A DNA stretch of 64,000 bases from Paenibacillus sp. N3.4 (GCF_008017805.1 NZ_VRTT01000042.1:1-64000), one strand, 5' to 3'. Positions 37,913 through 47,619 are shown, counted from the stretch's first letter. A program made the numbers and translations. Notes: generated by a model from the sequence alone, not told the origin.

Positions 37913-38989
37913 TTACTTCGCTTCGTTCATGTTAGCTTTTGTAATCTTTTTGTAAGAAATCCATACATATTTGCCGTCCGTTACATCATAGCCTGTTGTT
38001 TCTTTACTAGGCGTTTGACCGTTAGCTAATGCTGCTGCTACATTCGTTGTTGCTGCTCCTTGGTTTTTCGCATCATTCAGAACAGTTCCAAGCAATGTGC
38101 CGTCGCTAAGCGCTTGAAGAGCTGGGGCTGTAGCATCTACGCCTACTACCGGCATAAATTTGTTATCTTTGAAATAGCCTTTTGCTTTCAAAGCTTCAAT
38201 AGCACCAAGTGCCATATCGTCATTGTTTGCAATAACAGCATCGATTTTGCTTTCGTTAGCAGCAAGGAATGCAGCCATTTTTTCTTGGCCTTTAACGCGA
38301 TCCCACATAGCCGTATCTTCCGCTACTTTTTCAACTTTCAAACCAGCGTCCGTAATCGCTTGAATGGAGAATTTGGTGCGAAGCTCAGCATCTTGGTGAC
38401 CTGGCTCACCTTTTAGCATGACATAGTGAATGACACCGTCTTTGCTTTTGTATGCTTCCGGATGAGCTTTGAAGTAGTCAACCAACAATTGACCTTCCAT
38501 CGTACCGGATTGCTCTGCCTTTGCGCCTACATAGTAAACTTTATCCCATTTCTTCATGTCGTCAGCCAGTGGTTCACGGTTCAAGAACACAACCGGAATA
38601 TTCGCTGTTTTCGCTTTATCGATAATAACGCCGGCTGCTGTGCGGTCAACTGCGTTGATCGCCAATGCGTTCACTTTTTTCGTAATGAAAAGATCGACTT
38701 TATCATTTTGTGTTGGTTGTGAGTTTTGGCTGTCTACGATATCAACTGTTGCTTTGTCTTTTGCAGCATCAGAGATGGCAGCGCGGACACCGGACATGAA
38801 CGTATCATCAAATTTGTAAATGGCTACACCAATGTTTGGTTTTTTGCCAGCGTCTACTTTTGGCGTTGCTGCTGCAGTTGCTCCTGTAGTTGCGGCTGGT
38901 GCTGGCGTTGGTGTTGTTTTCGAGCTAGAACAGCCTACAACGGTTGCAACGAGTGCACCTGCTACGGCAATGGTAAGAAGTTTTTTCAT
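37913..38989 (-). CDS. mglB: Galactose-type sugar-binding lipoprotein
   Basis: A 358-residue lipoprotein: lipobox VATVVGCSSS, an Ala/Thr/Pro-rich linker, then a periplasmic-binding-protein-I fold closely following MglB (KPNIGVAIYKFDDTFMSGVR, INAVDRTAAGVIIDKA, PVVFLNREP, IANNDDMALGAIEALKAKG, VVGVDATAPALQAL). These are glucose/galactose-contacting segments in the E. coli protein; the Asp-Asp of NNDDMA and the DRT are visible. It feeds the MglA/MglC-like importer. GGGAGGG precedes the ATG. Confidence 0.92.
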   Translation of the reverse strand: MKKLLTIAVAGALVATVVGCSSSKTTPTPAPAATTGATAAATPKVDAGKKPNIGVAIYKFDDTFMSGVRAAISDAAKDKATVDIVDSQNSQPTQNDKVDLFITKKVNALAINAVDRTAAGVIIDKAKTANIPVVFLNREPLADDMKKWDKVYYVGAKAEQSGTMEGQLLVDYFKAHPEAYKSKDGVIHYVMLKGEPGHQDAELRTKFSIQAITDAGLKVEKVAEDTAMWDRVKGQEKMAAFLAANESKIDAVIANNDDMALGAIEALKAKGYFKDNKFMPVVGVDATAPALQALSDGTLLGTVLNDAKNQGAATTNVAAALANGQTPSKETTGYDVTDGKYVWISYKKITKANMNEAK

Positions 38990-39068
38990 TATAAGACCCT
39001 CCCAAAAATTTATGTTTGTCTTTACATTCCTTACTATAAGGGATCAACCACTCAAATCAAATGCAAAA

Positions 39069-39098
39069 TCCTCATATTTTCTATCGAAATTCTCCTCA
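39069..39098 (-). promoter_or_regulatory. Direct TGAGGA repeats before mglB, possible regulator site
   Basis: TGAGGA occurs twice on the minus strand (39098-39093 and 39074-39069), 24 bases apart, upstream of a possible TATAGT box and overlapping the stop codon of the preceding gene. The layout resembles AraC-type activator sites, but the repeat is short. Confidence 0.3.
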
Positions 39099-40079
39099 CT
39101 TTATAAAGGGAAATAATAGCTTTTGATTATCCGACCAGAACATATTATCCAGATCAATCGCCTTAATTCCTGTATCTACACGGCTCGCTATTTTCTTGCC
39201 AGAAGCTGCTTCAACCGCATTCTTAATGCCCAAATAGCCGATACTGAAAGGGTTTTGAATGATTGTCGCTTGAATGACACCCTCTTGCAGCAACTCTAGT
39301 TCCTCAGAGGTACTATCAAACGTGATGATCTTGACCTTGCCCGTTAGATTCATATTTTGAATAGCTGTAGCAACGCCAATGGAAGATATTTCGCTGAGAG
39401 CAACGATTCCGTCTAAGCTTAAATTTTTCTGCAAAATGTCATACGTTAACTTTTCGGCGAGCTCACGATTGGTTAAACTATAAACTTTATCCAATACCTT
39501 CATTTCAGGATAGTGAGCGATTTCGTCTAAAAGACCTTGTTCTCGAAGCTCCGTATTACGCTCCCCTTGCTTAAAGCTTACGATTGCGATCTGACTATTT
39601 GACCCTACAAGCTTGATGAGTTGTTTTCCCGCCAACTGTCCTGCCTCATAATTGTTTGCTCCAATAAAACTTTTCGTTTGCTTCGATTCGACTTCGGAAT
39701 CAATTGTAATAACAGGAATATTAAAATTGCTTGCTTCCATGACAACCTCTGCCAAGTCCTTATAATCATTAGCCGCCAATACAATAGCGTCAGGTTTGAT
39801 TTGAATCGACTGCTCCATTAACGCGATTTGACCTTTAACATCAGCTTCATCTCCGGGGGCGCGGAAATCCAGCGTCACATCGAACTCCTTCGCTGCTACC
39901 TCGGCTCCCATCTTCACTGTTTTCCAGTAGTCACCGTTCTGGCTTCGCAAGATGACTTCCAAATGCTTCTTTTGCTGCGTCGGCAGCTGCTCCGTCTCTT
40001 GTTTAGTACAGGAAGAAAAACAGATACCGACAATCAAAATCGCAACTAATAGGGGACGAATTTTCATTGTTTTTTCCAT
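39096..40079 (-). CDS. Extracellular sugar-binding protein, sensor partner of the kinase
   Basis: A 327-residue lipoprotein (lipobox VGICFSSCTKQ) with a ribose/galactose-type binding fold: HLEVILRSQNGDYWKTVKMGAEVAAKEF, IVLAANDYKDLAEVV, PVITIDSEVES, FIGANNYEAGQLAG, IVALSEISSIGVATAIQ, ITFDSTSEE. It is a second binding protein, encoded between the sensor kinase and the transport genes and distinct from MglB. In similar clusters such proteins present sugar to the extracellular domain of the kinase. It starts 13 bases after the kinase gene. Confidence 0.85.
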   Translation of the reverse strand: MEKTMKIRPLLVAILIVGICFSSCTKQETEQLPTQQKKHLEVILRSQNGDYWKTVKMGAEVAAKEFDVTLDFRAPGDEADVKGQIALMEQSIQIKPDAIVLAANDYKDLAEVVMEASNFNIPVITIDSEVESKQTKSFIGANNYEAGQLAGKQLIKLVGSNSQIAIVSFKQGERNTELREQGLLDEIAHYPEMKVLDKVYSLTNRELAEKLTYDILQKNLSLDGIVALSEISSIGVATAIQNMNLTGKVKIITFDSTSEELELLQEGVIQATIIQNPFSIGYLGIKNAVEAASGKKIASRVDTGIKAIDLDNMFWSDNQKLLFPFIK

Positions 40080-40091
40080 GGCTTCTCCTCT

Positions 40092-41876
40092 TTATTCCTC
40101 TTCCAGCATCAATGGGATCCAGATCTTCACGATCGTTCCTTCTTCTAATTCACTTTCGACCGCCACACCATAATGGACACCAAAATAAAGCTTAATTCGT
40201 TCATTGACATTGCGAAGTCCGACACCGGAGCCCTTCTCGCTTTTCGTCTGTCCTGCCAAGATACGACTAAGCGTCTCTTCTGACATCCCAACTCCATTGT
40301 CACGAATTTGAAGAAAGATCTTTTCATCAACAATCCCGACCCAAATATGAATCATACCAACATCAACCATGTATTCAATCCCGTGATAAAGCGCATTTTC
40401 AACAATAGGCTGCAGGATCAGCTTCAATGTCTTGTAAGGAAGCGCCTCTTCTTCAACCTGAATCTCATAATCAAATTTGTCTTTATAACGCATCTTTTGG
40501 ATGATTAAATAATTCCGAATATGCTCGATTTCTTCTTGTATCGTAATAATACTTTTGCCTTTACTCAGAGAAATGCGGAAAAACCTCGATAGAGCGGTAA
40601 TCGTTTTTACAACTTCTTCATTTTTCCCACTGCCAACCATGCGAACAACGGAATTGAGAGTATTATATAAAAAATGAGGGTTAATCTGCGATTGGAGAAC
40701 CTCCAGCTCATTTTTTCGCTTCACTTCCTGCTCATGAATGCTCTGATCCATTAATTCACGAACACGGGAAACCATTAGATTGAATCTACGCGATAACTGT
40801 TCTACTTCATCAGCTCCACGTACGTGGATGTACGTATCAAAATCCCCTTTCTCCACCATTTCCATCGACTTTTTCAATCGTTTAATCGGTTGGGAGATAC
40901 GAGCCGACATAAAGGCAGAAATCAATAAAATGAAAATAAGCACAATAACAAGCAGCCAAATCATAAATGTACTAACTTCTTTGCGTGTAGTAATCATTTC
41001 ATCGAGATAGGAAACGCCAATAATTTTCCAACCGATGTTATTTACCGTTCTAACTACATTCAGTCGCGATTCGCCGTCTCGAACATCCATGTACTTGCCA
41101 TATGAGAATTTCAAAGCTTGCTCCACATTCTCATATTTCAGACCAATATAAATAAGCTGCTGCTGCGGATGGTACACAATGTTTCCGGCGGAATCATCAA
41201 TGATGTAAACATAGCCCTTCTTACCAAGCGAGACCGTACGGAAAACATCGTCTAGTGTCTTAAAATTCACATCGACAAGCAGAACCGCATCGACCCATTT
41301 CCCATTACGTTGAATTAAAACGCCTTTACTCATCGATACGACCCATTTGTAGGGATCTTTGAATAAATTCTGAATGTGCGGCAGCGAAAATGTAAGATGA
41401 TCAGGATTCTCCAAGGCAGACTTAAACCATGATTGCTCTGTTAGTCGTGTGTTGTTGCGCATCTGTGCGGTATGAATGCCTGTAACTAGCTGACCTTCAG
41501 CCGTGAAGAGATCAATCGATACAATATCCTGGCGCGTACTCGCAATAGTATCCAATTGTTCGAGCAGCTTATCGCTAGGAACCCCCTGGCTCTTGGCAAT
41601 TTTGGCATCAACGACCTCGAAGGTATCGGACATGCCCTTGATATAATTTTCTAAATTAAACTGCACCTGCTCGATAATTTGCTGCGTGTTCAAGAAGGCG
41701 TTCTCTTCCGCTGTTCTGGAAAATTTATTGTACAGCACCAACGATACGATCAGCATAACCGTGACGGTAATAAAAACAAAAGATAATGTAATCGTAAACT
41801 GGATGCTCTTGACCCTCATCGTGTCCATCATTGCGGTACACAATGCCTTAGTCAGCGATCTTAATTTTAGGCTCAA
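40092..41876 (-). CDS. Sensor histidine kinase, YesM-like, next to galactose-type transporter
   Basis: A 594-residue kinase: TM1 near residues 25-48, an extracellular dCache-type domain (SLVLYNKFSRTAEENAFLNTQQ... to GYVYIIDDSAGNIVYHP), TM2 (FMIWLLVIVLIFILLISAFM), HAMP (QPIKRLKKSMEMVEKGDFDT), His_kinase motif SQINPHFLYNTLNSVVRM and HATPase (ENALYHGIEYMVDVG, DNGVGMSEE, GSGVGLRNVNERI). It starts at TTG, with AAGGGGGAATAGGGG just upstream, 18 bases after the regulator gene. Likely a sugar sensor working with the adjacent binding protein. Confidence 0.92.
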   Translation of the reverse strand: MSLKLRSLTKALCTAMMDTMRVKSIQFTITLSFVFITVTVMLIVSLVLYNKFSRTAEENAFLNTQQIIEQVQFNLENYIKGMSDTFEVVDAKIAKSQGVPSDKLLEQLDTIASTRQDIVSIDLFTAEGQLVTGIHTAQMRNNTRLTEQSWFKSALENPDHLTFSLPHIQNLFKDPYKWVVSMSKGVLIQRNGKWVDAVLLVDVNFKTLDDVFRTVSLGKKGYVYIIDDSAGNIVYHPQQQLIYIGLKYENVEQALKFSYGKYMDVRDGESRLNVVRTVNNIGWKIIGVSYLDEMITTRKEVSTFMIWLLVIVLIFILLISAFMSARISQPIKRLKKSMEMVEKGDFDTYIHVRGADEVEQLSRRFNLMVSRVRELMDQSIHEQEVKRKNELEVLQSQINPHFLYNTLNSVVRMVGSGKNEEVVKTITALSRFFRISLSKGKSIITIQEEIEHIRNYLIIQKMRYKDKFDYEIQVEEEALPYKTLKLILQPIVENALYHGIEYMVDVGMIHIWVGIVDEKIFLQIRDNGVGMSEETLSRILAGQTKSEKGSGVGLRNVNERIKLYFGVHYGVAVESELEEGTIVKIWIPLMLEEE

Positions 41877-41894
41877 CCCCTATTCCCCCTTACT

Positions 41895-43556
41895 TCAACC
41901 CTGCGCCCCTTTGGAACTGTTTCTGTACTCTTTCGGGGAAACGCCAACATTTTTACGGAAAGAAAAACTGAAATAATTGGCATCCGCGTAACCAACCTTT
42001 TCGGCTATTTCAAGCGCTTTCATATCGGTTGATCGCAGCAGTTCCTTGGCTTCCTCCATGCGAATATGATTTAAATAGTTCACAAAGGTCATCTTGGCCT
42101 CTTTCTTAAAAATACTGCTGAAATAACCAGCGCTAATATGCAGATGACCGCATACCTTATTAATCGTGATGTCTCCCTCATGATAGTGACTCTTCGTATA
42201 TTCCTTGGCCATCTCCACCAGATTCTTGTAAGTGTACTGACGATCTGTGGCGATATGATTCATCATGCTGGCACACAACTCTACGAGCCAATGCTTCGCA
42301 GCTTCCAAGGACGTGAACTTATTAATTTCTGTAAAAGGAATGAAATTGTCGCCGAACACCTCATCGACGTTGAGGTTCGAATCTTTGGCTGCTTTCAGAA
42401 TGCAGGTTAGTATTTCAAGCAAATAAATCTGGTAGTCCTTGACGGAGACGCCCCCCTCGATTCCTTGAAAAAGCTCATCGATGGTCTCTTTGATTTCTTG
42501 ATTCGTCCCCACTTTAATGCATCTGGTCAGCTCATGTTCCTTCACATCATCAAAGCGAACCTTTTCGACATTCCGTCTCTCCACGTCATCAATGCAAATG
42601 ATCCGATTATTGCCGAGAATAAGCCGATAGTCCAGCGCCAGCACCGCATCTTCGTGCGAATAACTAACCTTCGTCACATCCTTCATCACCGATCCAATGC
42701 CTATGGTAACCGAGAATTTGAGATATTTCTCAACACTTTGGCGAACTTCTTCCAGTGTTTTCATCGTTTCTTGAAGAGCTTCGTCCTTGCTTCCGCTCTC
42801 TTTGCAAACCAACACAACCACCTGATCGTTATGCATAAAAACAAGACCGAGATTGCGTTTATTCGCAATTTCTTCTGTAATATTGAGTAAAGCAAAATAC
42901 TTAAGCGCCTGATCTTCCGAGTATTTCAGGGATACGGATTTCAACAACTCCGTGCGATTCTCCAAGTCATCTTCATGGATCATGACCCCATCTATGCTAA
43001 CAACAGCAACGACGAAGCTGTTGCCGCTAAGCTCAATCCCGTAGTTGCCGGCCTTTTCACGAACTTCATCACGGGGCAGCTTCCTGCTCATCAAGGTCGC
43101 CAGGAAATTCTCCTTCAATACTGGCATACTTTTGCGGTAATGCTCTTTTAAGAGTTCTACATTTTCCCGATGGGCTACTTCCTCTTGAATCTGCTCCTTA
43201 ACCTTACATAGGGCGTTAACAATTTCCTGCGCCGAAAAAGGCTTCAGCACATATTCATCGATATGCAGCTTAATCGCTTTCTGGGCATATTCGAACTCAT
43301 CGTGCCCTGTGAGTATGATAATTTTGATCGTTGGAAAGCGCTCTCTAATCGCTTCAGCAAGCTGCAATCCATTCATAAAGGGCATCTGAATATCCGTCAC
43401 TACCACATCAGGCAGTAATTTCTCCACCATCTCCAGCGCTTCTCTGCCATTCTCTGCTGTTTCTATGACCTCAAAGCCAATAGCTTCCCAATTCACTTCA
43501 CGTACGACACCTTCCCGCACATCAGATTCGTCGTCTACCAGTAACAATTTGTACAT
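41895..43556 (-). CDS. Response regulator with AraC-type DNA-binding domain
   Basis: A 553-residue YesN-like regulator: receiver with LVDDESDVREG, phospho-Asp in TDIQMPFMNG and KPFS; a middle domain with a GGDEF-like degenerate core (FSVTIGIGSVMKDVTKVS); and the C-terminal AraC HTH pair (INKVCGHLHISAGYFSSIFKKEAKMTFVNYL and IAEKVGYADANYFSFSFRKNVGVSPKEYR). It is the first gene of the regulator-kinase-binding protein-transporter series and is expected to control mglBAC. Confidence 0.93.
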   Translation of the reverse strand: MYKLLLVDDESDVREGVVREVNWEAIGFEVIETAENGREALEMVEKLLPDVVVTDIQMPFMNGLQLAEAIRERFPTIKIIILTGHDEFEYAQKAIKLHIDEYVLKPFSAQEIVNALCKVKEQIQEEVAHRENVELLKEHYRKSMPVLKENFLATLMSRKLPRDEVREKAGNYGIELSGNSFVVAVVSIDGVMIHEDDLENRTELLKSVSLKYSEDQALKYFALLNITEEIANKRNLGLVFMHNDQVVVLVCKESGSKDEALQETMKTLEEVRQSVEKYLKFSVTIGIGSVMKDVTKVSYSHEDAVLALDYRLILGNNRIICIDDVERRNVEKVRFDDVKEHELTRCIKVGTNQEIKETIDELFQGIEGGVSVKDYQIYLLEILTCILKAAKDSNLNVDEVFGDNFIPFTEINKFTSLEAAKHWLVELCASMMNHIATDRQYTYKNLVEMAKEYTKSHYHEGDITINKVCGHLHISAGYFSSIFKKEAKMTFVNYLNHIRMEEAKELLRSTDMKALEIAEKVGYADANYFSFSFRKNVGVSPKEYRNSSKGAQG

Positions 43557-43796
43557 GCTTATCCCCCTTAGAATTTTCAGTCATCGTCATACCCGGTCCA
43601 TGTTAACTTTTTCAACATCATTGTACTAACTGCTTCAGGAATACACAACAAGTTCGTTGCGCCTCAGAGGAGAATTACAGGATACATGGTAAAAAACACC
43701 TTATCTCTGTTAAAATTAGATGAGCACGTTTCTTAGTTGGAGAAGACCATTTCGGTTTGGCAGCATGCCCCCATTACGCCTAGGAGGAATACCCAC

Positions 43797-44753
43797 ATGG
43801 ATTTCGCATCAATCGGTCATATAGCCTCAACAATCAAACAAAATGTTGGCCAAGTCATCATCGGCAAGGAAGATATCGTCGAGCTGATGGTCATTGCCCT
43901 TATCGCTTCGGGACACATTCTGCTTGAAGATGTGCCCGGCACAGGAAAAACGCAGCTTGCGAAAGCTCTGGCTCGTTCCTTGGATGGCACCATGAAGCGT
44001 ATCCAGTTCACGCCAGACTTATTACCATCCGATGTAAGCGGCATCAATTTCTTCAATCAAAAGCTTGGCGAATTCGAATTTCGCCCAGGCCCTTTATTCG
44101 CTCACATTGTCCTTGCTGATGAGATCAACCGCGCGACGCCGCGCACGCAGTCCAGCTTGCTGGAAAGCATGGAGGAGCGCCAAGTGAGCATCGACGGTGA
44201 AACGCGCATGCTTGAAGCGCCGTTTCTCGTGATTGCTACGCAGAACCCTGTAGAAAATCAGGGTACGTTTCCCCTGCCGGAAGCTCAGCTCGACCGCTTC
44301 CTGATGAAGATTTCCATGGGCTATCCCTCGGCAGCGGAGCAGCTTGAGATCTTAAAACGCTACCGGCTGCAAGATCCGTTGGATCTGCTGCAGCCGGTTG
44401 TGAATCGCGCTGAGCTGCTGGAAGCGCAGCGCTTGTTCACACAGGTGCGCGTCAGCGACGAACTGCTGTCCTACATCGTGCAGCTGGCTGAAGCGACCCG
44501 CACGCATCCGGATGCAGCGCTCGGTGTCAGCCCGCGCGGCGTTCGCGCCTTGATGAAGTCAGCACAGGTCTATGCAGCGCTGCGCGGACGCGACTATGTA
44601 CTGCCGGATGACATCAAAGCGTTGGTCAAGCCCGTATGGGCGCATCGGATTATGCTGCGCACACGTTCGCGCCAGCAGGACCAGCAAATTCATACGATGC
44701 TGGCAAATATCCTTGCTGCTACCCCCGTCCCTACGGAAGTGAAGATGGGGTAG
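43797..44753 (+). CDS. MoxR-family AAA+ ATPase
   Basis: A 318-residue MoxR ATPase: Walker A DVPGTGKTQLAKAL, Walker B HIVLADEINRATPRTQSSLLESM, sensor 1 VIATQNPVENQGTFPLPEAQLDRF, and sensor 2 region GVSPRGVRALMKSAQVYA. MoxR proteins act as chaperone-like ATPases for assembly or activation of partners, usually encoded with DUF58 proteins, as here. The ATG at 43797 is chosen because AGGAGGAA lies about 9 bases before it; an upstream in-frame ATG lacks a ribosome binding site. It is followed after 3 bases by the DUF58 gene. Confidence 0.93.
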   Translation: MDFASIGHIASTIKQNVGQVIIGKEDIVELMVIALIASGHILLEDVPGTGKTQLAKALARSLDGTMKRIQFTPDLLPSDVSGINFFNQKLGEFEFRPGPLFAHIVLADEINRATPRTQSSLLESMEERQVSIDGETRMLEAPFLVIATQNPVENQGTFPLPEAQLDRFLMKISMGYPSAAEQLEILKRYRLQDPLDLLQPVVNRAELLEAQRLFTQVRVSDELLSYIVQLAEATRTHPDAALGVSPRGVRALMKSAQVYAALRGRDYVLPDDIKALVKPVWAHRIMLRTRSRQQDQQIHTMLANILAATPVPTEVKMG

Positions 44754-44756
44754 CCA

Positions 44757-45899
44757 ATGGGAATAAGCTGGATTCTTATTATCGCTGCTGTTCTCTATGT
44801 TTTGCAGCATCAGGTCTTTACACGTTTAGGATTTCGTGGACTGCGGATGGAGCGAACCTTCAATAAAACCCACTGCCACGCAGGGGAAAACATCGAAATG
44901 ATTGAAACCATCGTGAACAACAAACTGCTGCCCATACCATGGCTGCGGTTGGAATCAACGTTTCATGCCGGACTTCATTTTGCGAAGCAAACGAATTTGG
45001 AAGTGAGCAGCGGCGCGATTTCCCAAAATCACCGCAGCCTGTTCAGTCTGATGCCCTACACTCGAATTGTTCGCCGGCATCATATCCAGTGTGCAAAGCG
45101 AGGCTGGTACAAGCTCGAAACAGCTGCCGCTGCCATTGGTGACATTGTGGGCATTCCGGCTGTTTCCGCAACCCATCGGTTCCAATCGGAGCTCCTTGTC
45201 TACCCGCCGTTGGTCAATTATGAAGACATTCCGCTTCCATCCAGCCGATGGCAAGGGGATATTGTCGTGAAGCGATGGATCATGCCTGATCCCTTCATGA
45301 CTTCGGGTGTGCGCGAATATCGTTACGGGGATACGATGAGCAGCATTCACTGGAAAGCTACGGCTCGCAGTCAGCGTCTCCAAGTGTTTAGCAGGGAATT
45401 CACAGCTGATCCACGGCTGCTCATTGTCGTAAATACACAGATCACCGAGACGATGTGGGATGCTGTGAGCGATCCTGAGCTTGTTGAAAAGGGACTCTCT
45501 TATGCAGCAACACTTGCAGATTATGCGATCAGCCAAGGCGTTCCTGTAGGTTTTGGGTTCAATGGATGGCGGCAAGATCAACCGGGCATTCCGGTATACC
45601 TTGCCCCCGAAGGAGGCTGGCCGCACTTGGACCGCCTATTCGAAACGATGGCTAAGCTTGCAGTATCTTGTTGCCGCTCCTGCAATGATTTCCTTGCTAA
45701 CTGGGAAGAGCAGGATGGCTCCGCTGTGGACATTGTTCTCCTGACTGCCTTCGTCTCATCTGCCTTGCAAAGCCGCATCTCACAACTTGAAGCGATGGGG
45801 CACTCTGTCTATATCGTCCCTCTTGACCATCATCTTCTTACCTTCAACACAGAGGAGGTTGGCACTTCCCATGTCCGTACCCATGACACAACCACCTAA
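44757..45899 (+). CDS. DUF58-domain protein
   Basis: A 380-residue membrane-attached protein: an N-terminal hydrophobic segment (MGISWILIIAAVLYVLQH), a beta-rich domain (AGENIEMIETIVNNKLLPIPWLRLE), and the DUF58 core with GVREYRYGDTMSSIHWKATARSQRLQVFSRE. This core is followed by a von Willebrand A-like fold (LLIVVNTQITETMW...). It is the constant partner of MoxR ATPases; its molecular function is not settled. It starts 3 bases after MoxR and overlaps the next gene by 29 bases. Confidence 0.9.
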   Translation: MGISWILIIAAVLYVLQHQVFTRLGFRGLRMERTFNKTHCHAGENIEMIETIVNNKLLPIPWLRLESTFHAGLHFAKQTNLEVSSGAISQNHRSLFSLMPYTRIVRRHHIQCAKRGWYKLETAAAAIGDIVGIPAVSATHRFQSELLVYPPLVNYEDIPLPSSRWQGDIVVKRWIMPDPFMTSGVREYRYGDTMSSIHWKATARSQRLQVFSREFTADPRLLIVVNTQITETMWDAVSDPELVEKGLSYAATLADYAISQGVPVGFGFNGWRQDQPGIPVYLAPEGGWPHLDRLFETMAKLAVSCCRSCNDFLANWEEQDGSAVDIVLLTAFVSSALQSRISQLEAMGHSVYIVPLDHHLLTFNTEEVGTSHVRTHDTTT

Positions 45900-47223
45900 T
45901 CTGATCCGTTATCTCAGGGGAACAGGCTGGATTCTCCTCTGGGCGAGCATCGAGCTTATTACCTTCTTTCCTCTGATCGTTCTGATTCAGGCCTTTTTGT
46001 CGGGAACACATCTCTGGCTGACATCTTTACAATTCCTGCTTTGTTATGCAATTGGCGCCGCAGGCGGCTATACGAATCGATTGACCCGTACTTTCTACGA
46101 ATGGTTGTTTGGTTTAGCGGCAAGCTATGCCATTGCCTATCTGCTGCAAGGTAACAATTGGCATGGCTGGGCCCTTACCGTCATCGGCTTCCTGCTCGTT
46201 CGTCGAGGCATTCAATGGACCAAGGGCTCTTGGCTCTCGCTTTTTCCCATGTCAGCCTTCCTATTCGCCTTCTTTATCTATTTGACCGGTGTGCCCATTA
46301 TGGGACGGTTCGTTGCCTTCCAACCCTACATGAGCTGGCTGCACGGATTAGGATTCATTACACTCATTCTCTTTTTCTTTGTCATGAACCGCTTCCAACT
46401 GCTAAGTGCCACATTAGCGCATAGAGAAAAAGCTGCCTCTTCCCTGTCTCAATCGGTTCAACGTTTAAATCGCATTTGGTTAATTGGATTCATTGCTTTG
46501 ATTACACTAGTCGCCTTCTTTCAGCAATTGCAGCATGGGGTCATTTGGGTCATTCGTTCCGTATTAGGATGGCTGGTTAGTCTTATGCACTCAGAGCCAC
46601 AAGCCGAGCAGCCTAAACCTAGCCCATCAGCTGTTCCACCGCTTCAGCTGGACGCTCCAAGTAGTGAGCCGGGCTGGTTCGCCAAGTTCCTGCACATCGT
46701 TGAAGTGATTGCTGTATATGCCATTGGCTTGGCTTTAATTGTTCTTGTCATTTATCTTATTTTTTCTAAGATTATTCCTTTATTGGCCTCGCTCATTCGA
46801 CGCTTAATGAATCGTTCGCTCAGCAGCAAGCTGGATGATGCATCAGAAGGTTTCTCCGATGAGAAAGAAAGCTTGCTGGAGTGGAAGAACCTCCCTCGAT
46901 TATGGTGGCAGCAAGCGAAGAAGACGTGGTCGAAGGAAAAGAAATCCGAGCTACGATGGACGCAATTGGAAAGCAATCGCGAACGGATCCGTTTTTTATA
47001 CAAGAGGTTGATTCAGCAAGCCACAAGTGAGGGCTACACATATAAGCGCTCTTTGACACCCAACGAAACGGAACAGGATCTCAAAGCAAATAAACAACTC
47101 TCACAGCAAACCGTTCATGCCATTACCCAAGCCTATAATCAAGTCCGTTACGGCGATGTAGAAGTAACCGATTCACAGCTGAATGAGGTTCTACAAACGA
47201 CGAACAAGCTATCGATCAAGTAA
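45871..47223 (+). CDS. Multi-pass membrane protein with DUF4129-like tail
   Basis: A protein of about 450 residues with roughly six to eight helices in the first half, a Pro/Ser-rich extracellular loop (SEPQAEQPKPSPSAVPPLQL), another helix (VIAVYAIGLALIVLVIYLIF) and a soluble C-terminal tail. The tail motif RIRFLYKRLIQQATSEGYTYKRSLTPNETEQDL followed by a YNQVRYGD segment matches the DUF4129 region found at the end of transglutaminase-type proteins in MoxR/DUF58 operons. No transglutaminase Cys-His-Asp core is present. The start is not certain (ATG 45871 or 45883); both lie inside the DUF58 gene. Confidence 0.78.
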   Translation: MSVPMTQPPNLIRYLRGTGWILLWASIELITFFPLIVLIQAFLSGTHLWLTSLQFLLCYAIGAAGGYTNRLTRTFYEWLFGLAASYAIAYLLQGNNWHGWALTVIGFLLVRRGIQWTKGSWLSLFPMSAFLFAFFIYLTGVPIMGRFVAFQPYMSWLHGLGFITLILFFFVMNRFQLLSATLAHREKAASSLSQSVQRLNRIWLIGFIALITLVAFFQQLQHGVIWVIRSVLGWLVSLMHSEPQAEQPKPSPSAVPPLQLDAPSSEPGWFAKFLHIVEVIAVYAIGLALIVLVIYLIFSKIIPLLASLIRRLMNRSLSSKLDDASEGFSDEKESLLEWKNLPRLWWQQAKKTWSKEKKSELRWTQLESNRERIRFLYKRLIQQATSEGYTYKRSLTPNETEQDLKANKQLSQQTVHAITQAYNQVRYGDVEVTDSQLNEVLQTTNKLSIK

Positions 47224-47324
47224 AAGCTGTCGAATCGTTCAAACACTTATGAAAATCAGTCACTTTTTTTCAAATAGCCGCATATACATAATTGTTTGAA
47301 TACATTCGACTGAGGTGATTTGTG

Positions 47325-47495
47325 ATGTTAGCAATAAAAACGGGTTGTGACAAAGAAGAAGTTATCCACACATTATGCGATATGGGGTTAGATCAAATCG
47401 CAAAATGGATTACCGTTTTACCTGAGGACAGGTGGGAAAATATGTTTCTTTCCATATGGCCAACACTTGCCAAAAAATGCGGCGTCTCCCGATAG
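47325..47495 (+). CDS. Small protein of unknown function (56 aa)
   Basis: A short frame beginning MLAIKTGCDKEEVIHTLCDM and ending KKCGVSR, with GAGGTGA 7-8 bases before its ATG and a terminator 40 bases after its stop. It has three Cys and three Trp and no signal peptide. I do not recognise it. It lies alone between the DUF4129-like gene and the HPr kinase-like gene. The ribosome binding site and terminator make it a credible gene. Confidence 0.55.
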   Translation: MLAIKTGCDKEEVIHTLCDMGLDQIAKWITVLPEDRWENMFLSIWPTLAKKCGVSR

Positions 47496-47533
47496 CTGCT
47501 TTTACATAAACACAAAAAAATCAATCCCTCTAC

Positions 47534-47569
47534 ACGCTCTGTGGGCTTCTCGCATAGAGCGTCTTTTTT
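47534..47569 (+). terminator. Terminator after the 56-aa gene
   Basis: ACGCTCT (47534-47540) pairs with AGAGCGT (47556-47562), followed by CTTTTTT. Confidence 0.8.
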
Positions 47570-47605
47570 CACATATTTTACACATATCTAGATGAACCAT
47601 AGGAA

Positions 47606-47619
47606 TTCAAACGCTTTCA
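47606..47619. promoter_or_regulatory. CcpA-box (cre)-like site upstream of the HPr kinase paralogue
   Basis: TTCAAACGCTTTCA, whose reverse complement TGAAAGCGTTTGAA fits the cre consensus TGWAANCGNTNWCA except at the next-to-last base. It is about 105 bases before the start codon. Confidence 0.45.
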
